From Nereocystis luetkeana (taxonomy: Eukaryota > Sar > Phaeophyceae > Laminariales > Laminariaceae), in contig JARUPZ010000013.1 in assembly GCA_031213475.1 (NCBI GenBank), forward strand, positions 1,770,231-1,834,230: a stretch of DNA of 64,000 nucleotides, in the 5' to 3' direction. A program made the position numbers and the translations under genes. The notes below the pieces were generated by a model. It searched no databases. It saw nothing but the letters and a program-made list of their open reading frames with translations, and was not told the DNA's origin. This document shows positions 22,301 through 31,125 of the stretch, in pieces; positions within the stretch are counted from its first letter, which is position 1; every line of letters begins with the position of its first letter.

Positions 22301-23920
22301 GCAGACGAAGTGTTCATACGAAATATTTATTCTACACATTTTTAAAATCGGGGGGATTCCAGAAAATGGAGGGCAAAGCGCGTTCGATGCGATACATTTG
22401 ATCTGCCTCGTATCGAAGCCCCATGTTTCGATTTATCGGAACTGTCGTTGCAACACAAAAAACTGCTGTATAAACCGTGACTCGTGTTCGATAAAATGTT
22501 TGACGGACACTCGAGCTTTTTAGCATTGACAGCAACAACCCTGACACGTAGCCCGAATCCCCGATCGCCTCGGAAAATTGTCGGAACGAAGACGTATTTG
22601 AAAATATGTCTGCAATATCAACCATTTTGTAGAGGCCGGGGCAATCGTAAACGCTGCTCGTCCTGGCTTTGTGTTGTCGCGCACTGTGACCGGCAGGTCG
22701 GACTTCGCGCTGACGATGCTGTTGATGCTGGACCGCATCAGCTACGATGATTACGAGCGAGCCGCACGAATGTTCGGTGAGATTTTGTCTTTTGTTTTTT
22801 CAATTGTCGGGGCCCCGCCCTGGTTCGGTTTGTTGACGTTCATATCATAGTTGTCAGAAGACATGTCAAGCAACGCAAATCGTGCGCTCTCAAGAGTCTG
22901 GGGCCGAGTGTTCCATACCAGCGCTTGAACCTAGTAGGTGTCGGTCAAGGCATGTCAAGGCAAAGTTGCTTTGTCTCAAGGGATTAAAGTGCTGTCTTCT
23001 GACATCTTGACATCTTTGGTTTATATGCCCTACTACCGAACGGTGCTGGGGTTTGCATGATTGTGCCATCATGCTCTGGCGTTTGCGTGTGTTCCTGTCA
23101 TGCAGCCGTTTTTGTGTTTGTGCTGTCATGATGTCTTTTGCATGTCTGTGCCATATATGAAGTTGATGTTTGCTGTTTGTGTTATCATTCTGCCGTTTGC
23201 ATGTATGTGCTTTCATGCAAACCCTTGGTGCATGCCCTTTCTCGTTGCTACCGCTGCGTCTCACATTTCGTCAACCTCCGCCCCTTGCCCCCCCCCCCCC
23301 CCATGCATAAGATCGAGTCATCTCTCGTATGGAGTACACCCCTCCCCACACCCGGTGCTCCTATGTCTATGATCGTACGACTACAGCCATGCATGATAAT
23401 GAGTACACCTCTTCCCCCCCCCCCCCCCCCCCCGGTGCTTGGTGCAAGCAATATCTGCCTGGCCGATGAATACCCGACGTGCTCCGTCCCGGCATGTAGG
23501 GGTGTGAGGGTCTATGGTCATACGACTACGGCCGTGCATGAGATCGAGTATACCCCCCGCTTCGCGGTACTCCGTCTCGAAAGGGATGCGTGGTCATTGT
23601 CCAAATGACTAAGACAAGCAACAAATAAGTACGCGCGCCCCCCTCCCCTGCCCTTAGTTCCCTCACCCGACCCCGTCCCAATCCTCCACCCTGCCCTACC
23701 TTCCCCAACCTCACCCCCTCCCCAACCCCATCCCTCACCCCCATGGTGTTCCAACTCGAAAGGGGTCAATAGTTAATGGCCCAATGACTGAGGCAAGCAA
23801 AATAATGAGAGCCCCCCCCCCCTCCCCCCCCCGGCTGGCATTGTCGCAGATAATCTGGAGTTGATCGACAATGAACGGGGGTTAAAGAGTGGCGTCGGCA
23901 CATTGTCGCCGCCGAAGTGA
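7989..23920 (+). CDS. Two-pore-domain potassium channel (TPK/K2P-like), 8 exons
   Basis: Joined exons: 7989-8201, 11240-11356, 12627-12801, 17836-17946, 19496-19611, 21189-21313, 22697-22776, 23850-23920. All phases match, all introns are GT-AG, and the product is 335 residues ending in TGA. It should be a membrane channel passing K+ through two pore loops per subunit, two subunits per pore. TM1 is about residues 76-97; pore helix WSFTDTVYFV is followed by filter TIGYGD (116-121); TM2 132-159; second pore helix TFSNSFYWVV with filter TIGYGD (194-199) and VVPTTAG; TM4 209-232. The cytosolic tail holds an SDFALTMLLMLDRISYDDYE segment and an acidic stretch that may be a worn EF hand. Both filters are GYGD, as in plant and protist TPKs; animal K2Ps often have GFGD in the second. 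TM3 looks short (VVVFML), so an exon may be missing in the 5-kb intron 3. Introns carry MITEs, SINE and C-run repeats. The 5' end (7989 versus 7791) is uncertain. Confidence 0.85.
8551..8655. mobile_element. MITE family M, copy 2 (K+ channel intron 1)
   Basis: Inverted ends TTACGGGGGACCATAGTAAA and TTTACTATGGTCCCCCGTAA; the right side is followed by TA and the left is preceded by TAT. It lies wholly inside intron 1. Confidence 0.9.
8686..8880. repeat. GGGTC minisatellite that switches strand
   Basis: (GGGTC)n words on the + strand to about 8775, then (GACCC)n words from about 8786 to 8878. The flanking words are also mirrored (CAAACTTCGCGGGTCAGG versus GTTTGAAATCCTCCTGACCCG), so the block could fold into a long GC-rich hairpin. 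It lies 30 bp from MITE copy 2 in intron 1. Confidence 0.85.
9770..10320. repeat. About 26-32-bp minisatellite
   Basis: Roughly eighteen diverged units with the core AGGATCTCCGGCTTCAGATT followed by TTCT. Unit length drifts, which fits an old array. Intronic. Confidence 0.8.
10342..10540. mobile_element. Foldback family P, copy 1 plus a degenerate second copy
   Basis: 10342-10431 is TTAA-CCCTTTTAGGACCGCAGTC ... to GGTTCTAAAAGGG-TTAA, nearly self-complementary around a TACTTGGAATTTGA centre. A worn copy starting CAACCCTTGTAGGACTGCAG follows at 10443-10540. Confidence 0.85.
10586..10765. repeat. G- and C-homopolymer block with inverted K repeat
   Basis: A run of about 22 G (near 10596-10618), then a reverse copy of repeat K (GACCACGCATCCCATTCAAG region, 10620-10683), a second G run (10711-10722) and a C run of over 20 (10729-10753). 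This directly adjoins repeat Q copy 1. Run lengths may be affected by sequencing. Confidence 0.7.
10766..10968 (+). repeat. Interspersed repeat Q, copy 1
   Basis: Shares GGATGCAGCTCACCCTTCAT, GGTGCAAGCAATGTCTGCCT and GACTACGGCCATGCATGAGA with copies at 14955-15335, 19667-19728 (partial), 23300-23556 (partial, scrambled) and, reversed, 24931-25345. This copy is bordered on both sides by long C runs. Confidence 0.75.
11801..11897. mobile_element. Foldback family P, copy 2 (K+ channel intron 2)
   Basis: TTAA-flanked palindrome: CCCTTTTAGAACCGCAGTCC on the left and its complement with one C/T change at the right, around a CTCAAATTTCAAGTAG centre. A worn half-element of family M (GAACCCCCGTAA) follows at 11984-12003. 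Confidence 0.88.
12225..12335. mobile_element. MITE family M, copy 3 (K+ channel intron 2)
   Basis: Left TTACGGGGGACCATAGTAAG, right TGTGGTCCCCGGTAG, flanked by TA on both sides (ACTA before, TAGA after). Confidence 0.85.
12498..12582 (+). repeat. Repeat K with C run (copy 1)
   Basis: Core TCTCGAAAGGGATGCGTG, then TCAAATGACTGAGGCAA and AACAAATGAGCACG, ending in a run of about 18 C. Related copies: 23566-23650, 23744-23835, 26047-26110 and, reversed, 10620-10683. It ends about 45 bp before the acceptor of K+ channel exon 3. Confidence 0.65.
13866..14265. repeat. About 72-bp minisatellite
   Basis: Five to six diverged copies of a unit with GTTGGCTGACTATAAGTCGC, then CGACTAGTTTATTAGTTGGC and TAGGTAGGTTCCATG. 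Intronic; no reading frame is conserved. Confidence 0.8.
14955..15335 (+). repeat. Interspersed repeat Q, long copy 2
   Basis: The longest + strand copy. Its 5' part (TGTGCGGGGAG, GGTCGTATCACGTAG, GAGGCAGTTACATAGTA, CATTGCTGTCTCTGGAA, AGCTTCAAT-like and CATATG blocks) aligns in reverse with 25150-25345. Its 3' part carries the GGATGCAGCTCACCCTTCAT to GGCCATGCATGA core and ends in a C run. Confidence 0.7.
15497..15813. repeat. Two tandem copies of a 158-bp G/T-rich unit
   Basis: Copy one about 15497-15655, copy two about 15656-15813; both run from TGTTGCTGTTGTTGGTA through GGTGGCGTCTTTGCTACGGT to TTCGTTGTTGCTGTCGTGC. The copies differ mainly in GGT/GTT counts and a T run. Confidence 0.8.
16060..16345. 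repeat. TTTCCGTTCC-rich low-complexity tract
   Basis: Pyrimidine-rich + strand with repeating TTTCCG, TTCCGTTC and GGTTTGG words. It produces a 267-codon open frame on the - strand made of Lys/Arg/Thr/Glu codons, which I do not treat as a gene. Confidence 0.7.
16361..16727 (-). mobile_element. tRNA-derived SINE, inverted full copy
   Basis: Reverse copy of the 6432-6778 element: (TA)n tail at 16361-16391, body 16392-16635, tRNA-like head 16640-16727 with the T arm (CTGGG / GCTCGAA / CCCAG on the + strand) and the A-box complement CCACTTGAACCA. The tail microsatellite, rather than poly(A), marks its 3' end. Confidence 0.85.
17010..17115 (-). repeat. Interspersed repeat W, fragment
   Basis: Reverse fragment carrying AAGAATCGGCACGGACACTG, GGATGTCGACGGCTAGAAAA and the AGAACACA block of the W family. 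Confidence 0.5.
17368..17462. mobile_element. Foldback family P, copy 3 (K+ channel intron 3)
   Basis: TTAA ... TTAA palindrome with arms CCTTTTAGAACCGCAGTCCC and GGGACCGCGGTGATGAAGG; the right arm has begun to decay. Confidence 0.85.
17528..17632. mobile_element. MITE family M, copy 4 (K+ channel intron 3)
   Basis: Left TTACGGGGGGCCATAGTTAA, right GTTAACTATGGCCCACCGTAA; TA lies outside both ends. It sits about 200 bp upstream of K+ channel exon 4. Confidence 0.88.
17664..17760 (+). pseudogene. Partial duplicate of K+ channel exon 4 (or unused TM3 exon)
   Basis: CCTCAG-GCGTTGTGGTGCTCGTGAGC at about 17709 mirrors ATCAG-GCGTGGTGGTGTTCATG at the true exon 4 acceptor (17836). Translation gives GVVVLVSGEYEVF beside the real GVVVFMLGETETF. 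The copy loses the pore sequence after that. The preceding LPLYLAS residues are hydrophobic, so a role as the missing part of TM3 cannot be excluded, although no acceptor in the required phase was found. Confidence 0.4.
18100..18870 (+). repeat. Decayed tandem copies of the exon 4/intron 4 junction
   Basis: Four worn copies of the sequence around GACGTCGTTCCCACCACAGC (exon 4 end at 17946) occur at about 18166, 18590, 18697 and 18804. Each is preceded by a 9-bp GTAGAACTC/GTAGAAGTC mini-array and followed by G(G)CG-AG-ACG and intron-like sequence. None keeps the TIGYGD codons. Period is about 105-110 bp for the last three. Confidence 0.6.
19365..19425. repeat. (CTG)n - C run - T run
   Basis: About eight CTG units followed by some 15 C and 12 T, lying 70 bp upstream of K+ channel exon 5; it forms part of the pyrimidine-rich 3' end of intron 4. 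Confidence 0.85.
19667..19728 (+). repeat. Interspersed repeat Q, 3' fragment
   Basis: TCTATGGTCATACGACTACG through GAGTACATCTCTCCTATCGA, ending in a short C run. It is nearly identical to the 3' part of copy 1. Confidence 0.7.
20752..20861. mobile_element. Foldback family P, copy 4 (K+ channel intron 5)
   Basis: Starts TTAACCCTCTTAGGATTGCA and ends TGCAGTTCTCGAAGGG-TTTAA. It contains a small internal duplication of GGGGACAA. Confidence 0.8.
20974..21075. mobile_element. MITE family M, degenerate copy 5 (K+ channel intron 5)
   Basis: Keeps the AGGACCAAATAT left inner block, the TTTTTGTGTGTATGATGGGT centre and ACTATGGGTTCCCGTAGTA at the right. The left terminus is worn. Confidence 0.65.
22077..22181. 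mobile_element. MITE family M, copy 6 (best preserved)
   Basis: Inverted ends TTACGGGGGACCATAGTTAA and TTAACTATGGTCCCCCGTAA are perfect over more than 25 bp each, with TA immediately outside both ends. This is the reference copy for the family. It lies in K+ channel intron 6. Confidence 0.92.
22850..23005 (-). repeat. Short repeat R, copy 2 with inverted ends
   Basis: Reverse of 6920-7075. The outer ends TGTCAGAAGACA and TGTCTTCTGACA are inverted repeats, which would suit a small nonautonomous DNA transposon. It lies in the last K+ channel intron. Confidence 0.55.
23280..23835 (+). repeat. Composite of repeats Q and K with C runs
   Basis: Several Q fragments (23300-23345, 23360-23410, 23434-23556) are followed by two K copies (23566 and 23744), each ending in a C run. 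C runs sit at 23289, 23413, 23638 and 23812. The last run is only 20-30 bp upstream of the acceptor of the final K+ channel exon. Confidence 0.7.
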
Positions 23921-24930
23921 GTCCCGGAAATCTCCGGCCGAGGTATCAGCACACTGTAGTCATCTGCGCCCCCGATTTGGGGACGAAACCGCGTGGAAAC
24001 GGAGTTGCGGGCGTCTTGCGGTGGAAGCAGGGTTAAAACCTATGGGAGCGTTTTTGGCGTCAACCGGGCTCTTGAAAGGGTTTCGGCCATGAAAGGATTG
24101 TGTGAAAGGGGATGTGAACCTTGAAAGGGTTCTTGATAAGGCTGTAACCTCAAACGGGTTTCGAAAGGGTTTCAATATTGAAATGATTTTTTGAAGGGTT
24201 GGAGGGGAGGGGAGGGGAGGGGGTCGAACGGATGTGCAGGCGTCTCGAGAGTTACCTCGAGCTCCCGTGAGGGGAAGTCAAACGCGTTGCGCTCCCAATC
24301 CCCAAGGAATGCAGAGCGTACGCCTCCGCGTGAGTCCTAATTTTGGCTGTGGGAATCGCCTGCGGTAACCACCGGAGGGCCGTCCCACATGTGATGTTTT
24401 GATGATGCCGTTGTGATGCCCTAGCTGGCGAAGCTGCTTCCCCAGCGGGCGCAGCTTCGTGCTACTTTTCCTTGCGCGCTGGGTTTTGTCCCGGTCGCGT
24501 TGGGGCGCGGAATTACGGGAAACGACAAACGAGCTTTAGGGCATTCCTTTTTTAGTGATCGGCTTTTCCTTTTCGAGGAGTAAGAGTAGACAGTACCAAT
24601 GGGAGGCTCGTTATATAGACGCCCCGCCGGTGTGTATGCAGCTGTAGCGCGGGGAGTCACACCACTGCCCGCGATTTATTCACGTTTTTATGTGCAAGTA
24701 CAATGGAGCAAATATTACGAAGGCCATCAAACCAAAAGAGCCCTGTCCCCTGTCACCAATGCCCATGGAAGAAGAAAACATTCAAATTTCGGCACATTAA
24801 CAAATGAAACGACGACGGATGAGGTAGATCGAGTTGTTCTTGTTTTTCATGGGCAGGGCGTCCGGATGTCCGCATCATGTGTGTAGTGTTCAGGTTGACC
24901 CAGAGGTAGTACCATTGTGTGTTCAGGCAG

Positions 24931-25345
24931 CCGGGGGGTGTACTCGATAGGAGAGATGTACTCGATCTCATGCATGGCCGTAGTCGTATGACCATAGACC
25001 CTCGCATCCCTACAATGCCGGGACGGAGCATGTCGGGCTTTCACCGACCAGGCAGACATTGCTTGCACCAAGCGCGAAGCGCCATGAGGTGTCTGGCGAG
25101 TCGCATGAAGGGTGAGCTGCATCCTACTAAGAACCGCTTTTGAGGCGGACTTGCATATGGACGACAGCTTCAATGAGTTGATTTAATTTACGGTGTAGGC
25201 AATTCCAGAGACAGCAATGGGAGTACTATGTAACTGCCTCTTGGGTGCCTTACCTTGAACGCTACGTGATACGATCATTCCCACTTGTGCGGAGTAAAAT
25301 ATCTTCACCTCGCACAAATGATCTAACTCGACAACCAGCTGTGGG
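24931..25345 (-). repeat. Interspersed repeat Q, long inverted copy
   Basis: Reverse copy: starts GGGGGGTGTACTCGATAGGA, runs through ATGGCCGTAGTCGTATGACC, AGACATTGCTTGCACCAAGC and AAGGGTGAGCTGCATCCTAC, and continues with the extra 5' part shared with copy 2 to about 25345. A G run of 25 follows at 25372-25396. Confidence 0.75.
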
Positions 25346-26046
25346 CCACCGCCAAAAAAAAAAAGGCAGCCGGGGGGGGGGGGGGGGGGGGGGGGGCGGG
25401 GTCGCGAAGACTTGAGTGCTGCACGCTCGAAGAAGAGCAGTTTCGTTGCGTTAACGTTGACATGAACAGGTGCCAACTTTTTGGCTTTCTTTCTAGAGCA
25501 AGGTCAGCGCGTTCCCACCTAGCAACGGGGAAATCGACGGGTCTGGCATGTCGAAGGTTTTTTTTTTTTTTTCTATGGTTGGGTGTTGGTTGCGCCTCCC
25601 AGTCGCGGCCGTGTACGTGCCGTTTTTTTCTATAAATACATGGTATGTGGCCTAACACCGTACGCACCTTTAATTTGTAGAGATAGCGTTAGTTCAGTTT
25701 GGGCGTACACGAGCCGGTGTGTTTGGTTTTGTAGTTGACGTTGTAGTGGTTCTATGTAGTGCAGCTCAAGGTCCGGCCCCTATTCACTGCACACCTTGTA
25801 TTGTATTGTTTATAGCAACAATGTGATTGCTATAATGTGAAATCCTCTGGCTTTTATTTCTTTCCTGGTATAATACGTCGTACTGCTACATCAAGTACAG
25901 GTGACTTGTCCCCTTGTCCCCTCCCCCCCCCCCTCCCCCCGGCATCCATTGTTTCAGATTTATTTTGGTGGGGGAAGACCCTGGACGGGCCGTTTTGTTT
26001 TTTTACCCGTGCAGGGCGCTTTGGGCTTAGGAGTAGGAACGGTGCT

Positions 26047-26110
26047 CTCTCTCGAATGAGATGCGTGCTCGATGGTCAGTCAAATGACTGAGCCAATCAA
26101 CAAATGGCCC
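26047..26110 (+). repeat. Repeat K, short copy
   Basis: TCTCGAATGAGATGCGTGCT, then GTCAAATGACTGAGCCAATC and AACAAATGGCCCCCG; the C run has shrunk. Confidence 0.5.
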
Positions 26111-26754
26111 CCGGTATCCGTACTTTCGTTTTTTTCGGAGGGAGAAGACACGGGACGGGTTTTTTTTTTGTGGCCGGAAGTGGCGTGTCTTGACCCCCCT
26201 TTGAAGAATACTGGAAAGTTGAAAGGACCAAAGGGAATATTATGTGCGAGATGGCTTACTACGGATTGGTTTATATGGGCAGAGATCAGATTCTTGAGCC
26301 AGATTCTTAAGCGTCATGTGGGTCAATCCGTGCTTCTTGGAAGAGGAAGGGAACGGTCGGCCCCGCTTTTTTTTAGTTAGGAGGACCGGATGGCCCGACC
26401 GAACGGGTACAAGTACTGCCTCGGTAGATGGAGGTGGAGACGAAATGCGGACCTTGGCATGTGCACAAGGTTGCCGTTCGTACTGATTTGGGTGGCGAAG
26501 CCCAGGATTCTGCATGGACCCCAATATGGGTTTTTATCCATCAGGAACGGAACGAATCACGAATGATCTCGTTGCGTTCCGTTCATTCCCACAAGGTCAA
26601 ACAGGGTTCACGCACATACATGCTCTGAAGACACTCTCCGTTTTCGTACAACGGAAATATACGTTTAATGTAATATAAGGGGCATTCCCAAAAAAGGACA
26701 GCGTGCGTCCGAACTATTTTGCTATTCATAGCGCGTTGCCGACTACTTTTAGCA

Positions 26755-26960
26755 GTCTTGGATATCGAAACTTTCGATATATCGTTCGATAAAAGAAAAT
26801 AAATATCGAACCGGAAATAGTTCGGTACTTCGGTAATAAATAGTTTCGATAATTGGACAAACGATCACGCTACGATAAGACGATAAAAAGGCCGAACGCC
26901 CCCCAGGGGGGTAGGGGATATGACAATAAACAGCAGTATATCCTGGTATACCAGTATACG
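26755..26960 (-). repeat. ATCG-rich repeat Y, inverted copy
   Basis: Starts CTTGGATATCGAAACTTTCG, includes TATCGAACCGGAAATAGTTC and AAAAAGGCCGAACGCC, and ends near GGTATACCAGTATACGATC. It is the reverse of 6110-6330. Confidence 0.6.
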
Positions 26961-27425
26961 ATCCGGTCATGCATATTAACGTCATTTACTTGATGGATAT
27001 ATTCAGTCCCAGATGTAACACCAGAAATTCGGGAGTCGGGTTAGTGGAAATAGTGGATAGTAACGTGGCCCCTTTTCGAGTAAGAAATCCAGCCTGGGAT
27101 ACGTTTCTCGTTTCTCATTACGGTAGTTCTCCTGTCTATACGATGCACTGCTGTTGTATGGATTGCGCCGGGCTGGGTACTCGATCGGTCTTTTACCCCT
27201 GTACACCTTCACATCTGTCGTCGTCGGCGGGACAAGGGTTCGGATGTTACTCGTTTCTTGCATACATGTATACACGCTTGTTGCGCGTGCGTTCCTCCAC
27301 CCACCAAACATGTCTGCCTCGTTCCCCAGGTATTTAGGCGAAGCAAGTAGATCAGCGTATCGCCGTATACGGTGCCGACGCCCCAACGATCCCGCCGTTC
27401 AGAAGGTGGGGGGGGGGGGGGGGGC

Positions 27426-27646
27426 TTGTAAGGATTGCTCTGAGCTGGGTAATCGATCGATCTTTCACCCCTGTAGCTCTGTAGGTAACACCGTCACGGT
27501 ACGTTGATTCTGGCAAACTACTCCTGGTGCTTGGGGGGTGTTGTAAGGATTGCTCTGAGCTGGGTAATCGATCGATCTTTCACCCCTGTAGCTCTGTAGG
27601 TAACACCGTCACGGTACGTTGATTCTGGCAAACTACTCCTGGTGCT
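27426..27646. repeat. Near-perfect 115-bp direct repeat (two copies)
   Basis: TTGTAAGGATTGCTCTGAGC through CAAACTACTCCTGGTGCT occurs at 27426 and again at 27541 with no difference that I can see over about 106 bp. A diverged third relative (GGATTGCGCCGGGCTGGGTA, CGATCGGTCTTTTACCCCTG) lies at about 27159. The identity implies a recent duplication. Confidence 0.85.
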
Positions 27647-27714
27647 GTGTTTACCGGCATACACCTATGCTTTGTTGCAAATCCATATAATGCGATATAC
27701 ACAGCCGAGCTATA

Positions 27715-28085
27715 CCTACGGAGTACCATATACATACGACGTACGTATAGTAGGAGTACAGCAGTACAGGATGCCTATTAAGAAAGCGAGCGAGCATTAG
27801 GAATATAGTTGGCTGAGATTGAGTAGGAAATTCAAATTCGGGATTCGTTACTATTCTTATTTTGAAATGAGCGTACAACGCACCCATTGAATCCATCCTG
27901 GGTCAGCTTTCCTATATCTCATTGAGTGTACATTTTTTGTACACCAACATAATATGATAATAATATGATTACGATGAGTGGACATCGGTGCCTTCATGTG
28001 TGTATTCTATCGCTACAGAGTGAGCGGGACGGTGTTGGGAGACCTTCTAGGTACGACCTCAAGCAGTATTAGACAGCTGCACCGC
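27715..28085 (-). repeat. Interspersed repeat X, inverted copy
   Basis: Reverse of 5290-5690, from CGTACGTATAGTAGGAGTAC through GATTCGTTACTA to CAGCTGCACCGCACAAC. Confidence 0.65.
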
Positions 28086-28186
28086 ACAACAACCTTCTGC
28101 GCGTTGAGATAAAACCCGGCTGTTCATTCGAACAGCGGACTGTCGTTCGACGCTTTTTTTGTGAATAATTTGAGGGGAGAGAAACT

Positions 28187-28284
28187 CTAACTCCTTTAGA
28201 ACCGCAGTCATGTTTTGGGGACAAACTACTCGAATTTTGAGTGGTTTGTCCCCAACTCGGGACTGCGGTTCTAAAAGGGCTAAC
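28187..28284. mobile_element. Foldback family P, copy 5
   Basis: Arms TCCTTTAGAACCGCAGTCAT and GGGACTGCGGTTCTAAAAGG; the outer tetranucleotide has changed from TTAA to CTAA/CTAA. Confidence 0.85.
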
Positions 28285-28497
28285 TTGTCTCTTGCAGCAG
28301 CAGGTAGGTGTCAGGGTAATAATAGATGCAGGGAGGTGGCGGAAATGACGAATTAGGAAAGAGGGGGTAGATGCGATTGCAGAAGAGATATTCATGAGGA
28401 GGTTCATGTTTCAGGTCTACTGCTGTTTCGTCAATAATTATTCAGGTCTGATTCACATCTGTTTCTCAAGTCAGTGGGTTCTAAATTCCCTTTTATA

Positions 28498-28740
28498 CGT
28501 ATGATTGGAATAAGCACTTTAACCCTTTTAGAACCGCTGTCCCGTTTTGGGGACACACTACTTGATATTTGACTGGTTTGTCCCCAAAACGGGACTGCGG
28601 TTCTAAAAGGGTTAACATTGTATGATCGGAATATAAGCACTTAACCCCTTTAGCACCGCAGTCCCGTTTTGGGTACAAACTACTTGAAATTTGAGTGGTT
28701 TGTCCCCGAAACGGGACTGCGGTTCTAAAAGGGTTGACAT
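28498..28740. mobile_element. Foldback family P, copies 6 and 7 in tandem
   Basis: Elements at 28519-28615 and 28641-28737, both with TTAA or near-TTAA edges. Each is preceded by the same flank (TATGATTGGAATAAGCAC / TATGATCGGAATATAAGCAC), so element plus flank was duplicated as a unit of about 122 bp rather than inserted twice. Confidence 0.88.
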
Positions 28741-28935
28741 TGTCAGATGGCGAATGAAATAATACTATACCAGGTATGTGTAGCAAGGCCTGTATCCGGT
28801 GGCACATGTGCCCACGTTTCATACCAGTACCACCGTATAGTTGGAACAGTATGAGCCTGTTTTCTGTCATGTTTCTAGTGGTGGTGTCTTACCTGCTACG
28901 TTTAGCCCCGGTATAAAGAAAAACGCACACAACAG

Positions 28936-30015
28936 TGGAGATGGCACCCGGATTCAAAAATCGGAACCGGGACCAGTACCGCCTTCGGTGGGATTTGACC
29001 AGTACCGTCCCGGGTTCCCCCGCGGTACTGGGTATCACGGGTACCCGGTGTTCCCGGGTTCCCGGGTTCCCGGGTTCCCGCGGTACTGGGTATCACGGGT
29101 ACCCGGTGTTCCCGGGTTCCCGGGTACCCGGGTTCCCGGGTTCCCGGGTACCCGGGGTTACGTGTACAGTTTGCTCCACTCTTGTGTTTGAGCGGCGTGA
29201 AAGGTCCTCAGGAGGGGTGGCGAGGCGTAGTGAGGCGGGACAATACTTCATTTCATCTCTCTCGATGGATAAAAATCCGAATGAGAGGAGGCTGTCTGTG
29301 CGTATTCTCCAGTACCGCGGGTACCCGGGTACCCGGGTGTTACATGTACATTTTTCTCCACTCTTGTGTTTGAGCGGCGTGACCGGTCCTCAGGCGGGGT
29401 GGCGAGGCGTAGTGAGGCGGGAGGTGGGAGGACAAGCCTTCAGGTCGTCTCTCTCGATGAATAAAAATGAGAAAGAGAGGAGGCTGTGTGCGTATTCTCG
29501 GTGCAATCGAGGAGGTGGGGCGTGTGGGGAGGTGAAATAAAAGTAATCATACAATCAAAGTCAACAAGTAGAGATAAAAAACTACCAGGTATCAATCTAA
29601 TTTACCCTTATTTCGCTCGTGAATTCAACTCCATCAGGAAAATCGTTCGAATATAATTGTTCGCATCCACCAAACAAGCCCTGCGAGATAAGCCCACACC
29701 CAGGAACAGCGAGCATATGTATACATAATAATAAGCAGAGGAAGTAGGCTACTACAGCAGCCTCTGTCGGTTGCTCCATGAAGTGGGCAGCTTCCGCTGG
29801 TAGCTGGTAGGGGTCTCGTGTGTGTATGGATGTTGTGTGAAGGTAGGTAGGGCATGCTGTGCGCTGTGCGCTGTCTATCGGGGGCTCCGTGTGGAGCGTA
29901 ACTAACGGGTACCCGGCATACCCAGTAGTACCGCGGGTAGTAAAAATGGAACCGGGACGGTTCCGGGTACCCGCCTCCGGGTACCCGGTTCCCACGAATC
30001 CGGGTGCCATCTCTA
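28936..30015. mobile_element. Nonautonomous hAT-like element 1
   Basis: Inverted ends TGGAGATGGCACCCGGATTC (28936) and GAATCCGGGTGCCATCTCTA (30015), about 19 of 20 complementary, flanked by the 8-bp direct repeat CACAACAG on both sides (28928-28935, 30016-30023). Length is 1080 bp. The 8-bp duplication and the T(A/G)GAGATGGC terminus are typical of hAT elements. Inside are arrays of GGGTACCCG and GGTTCCCGG words near both ends and two tandem copies (period about 181 bp) of a CTCCACTCTTGTGTTTGAGC unit. No transposase frame is visible, so movement would need an enzyme in trans. Confidence 0.85.
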
Positions 30016-30789
30016 CACAACAGAGCTTTCCTGTATTTAAACCTTCAACCTGTCAGTGTGGTGAAGCACAAAAGGAATGAACGCTATTGATACCAGAGTG
30101 TTTTGATCTACCCGATATTTTACTTCCTTTTACCTACTGATGTACCACTACTACTGCTGAAGACTACAGACTGATGTATATTATCTGTACCAGGTGTATT
30201 GCATGAATGATCGTACACCAACGGTCAGACAGTTAGTTGACGTCGGAACAACTATGAGTTGAAAACATGCAAAAACAGCACATACATACATCCCCAAGGG
30301 CGGGACACGACGCGAGCACGGTCGTGGCAGGGTCGGGAGGGGCGATCAAGGTGATGCGCGAACAGGCAACAGCGCACCGATTGGCGATTGGTGGGCCTTT
30401 CATTGCGAGCTACCTGTATGTAGCGTAAAAAAATTAGATCTAAAAATCACCTTTCGATTGTTCACACCCGACCTCGATCTGCATGACATTGTTTGTAATA
30501 ATGTTTTCATCACGCACACATTGTGTGCGTGATGAAAACATTATTTGACACGACGAGTACACATGGAACCTTGCAAATTGTGGTTTGTAACATACATGGC
30601 AGCACCCATCACTGCTGTGTACGCCGCAGAGCGGCAGGGCCTACGCAAAATTCGCGGTGGAGACGCGAATCGTCCAGATCTGAGTCTCGTGCGGATCACG
30701 CGACAATAAAAAAAGTGAAACGGGCCGGTGTGGGTTTCGCGGGATTCGTGCGCCGGCTTTCGCGTCCATTACCGTCGCTTGCTTGTACA

Positions 30790-30906
30790 AAATGTTTGTA
30801 TAGTTATCGACTTTTTGGGTTTTTCGGTTCATTATCGTTATCGTTGTAGGCGTTGCTCGGTCTTTTATCGTACCGAAACGCCCTTGGTTTCGATACCCAA
30901 CACTAA
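30790..30906. repeat. ATCG-rich repeat Y, partial copy
   Basis: Contains TTCATTATCGTTATCGTTGT, GGTCTTTTATCGTACCGAAA and the end GGTTTCGATACCCAACACTA, the complement of the TAGTGTTGGATATCG end at 4553. Confidence 0.5.
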
Positions 30907-30980
30907 GTTTCAATATACTGCTATTATGCTCCTCCTCCTACTATTATAATAATAATACCTCTGAGACACGACGACTATTA

Positions 30981-31125
30981 TTACGGGGGGCCACATTAAA
31001 TTGGACCTACGACGGTAGACACAAAACCCTAAATAAAACCTACTATTAATACTATTAATAATAATAGTAACTATTAATACAATAGTAACTATTAATACTA
31101 TTAATATTGATAGTAACTATTAGTA
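30981..31125. mobile_element. MITE family M, half copy next to ATTA/TAAT repeats
   Basis: The left end TTACGGGGGGCCACATTAAA and the GGACCTAC block are present; the right half is replaced by (TATTAA)-type simple sequence. Confidence 0.6.

Noticed and set aside
24599-24886. 95-codon ATG frame near a TATA-like sequence
   Set aside because: No recognisable domain, no splice context, and it ends next to a repeat Q copy; too weak to call a gene.
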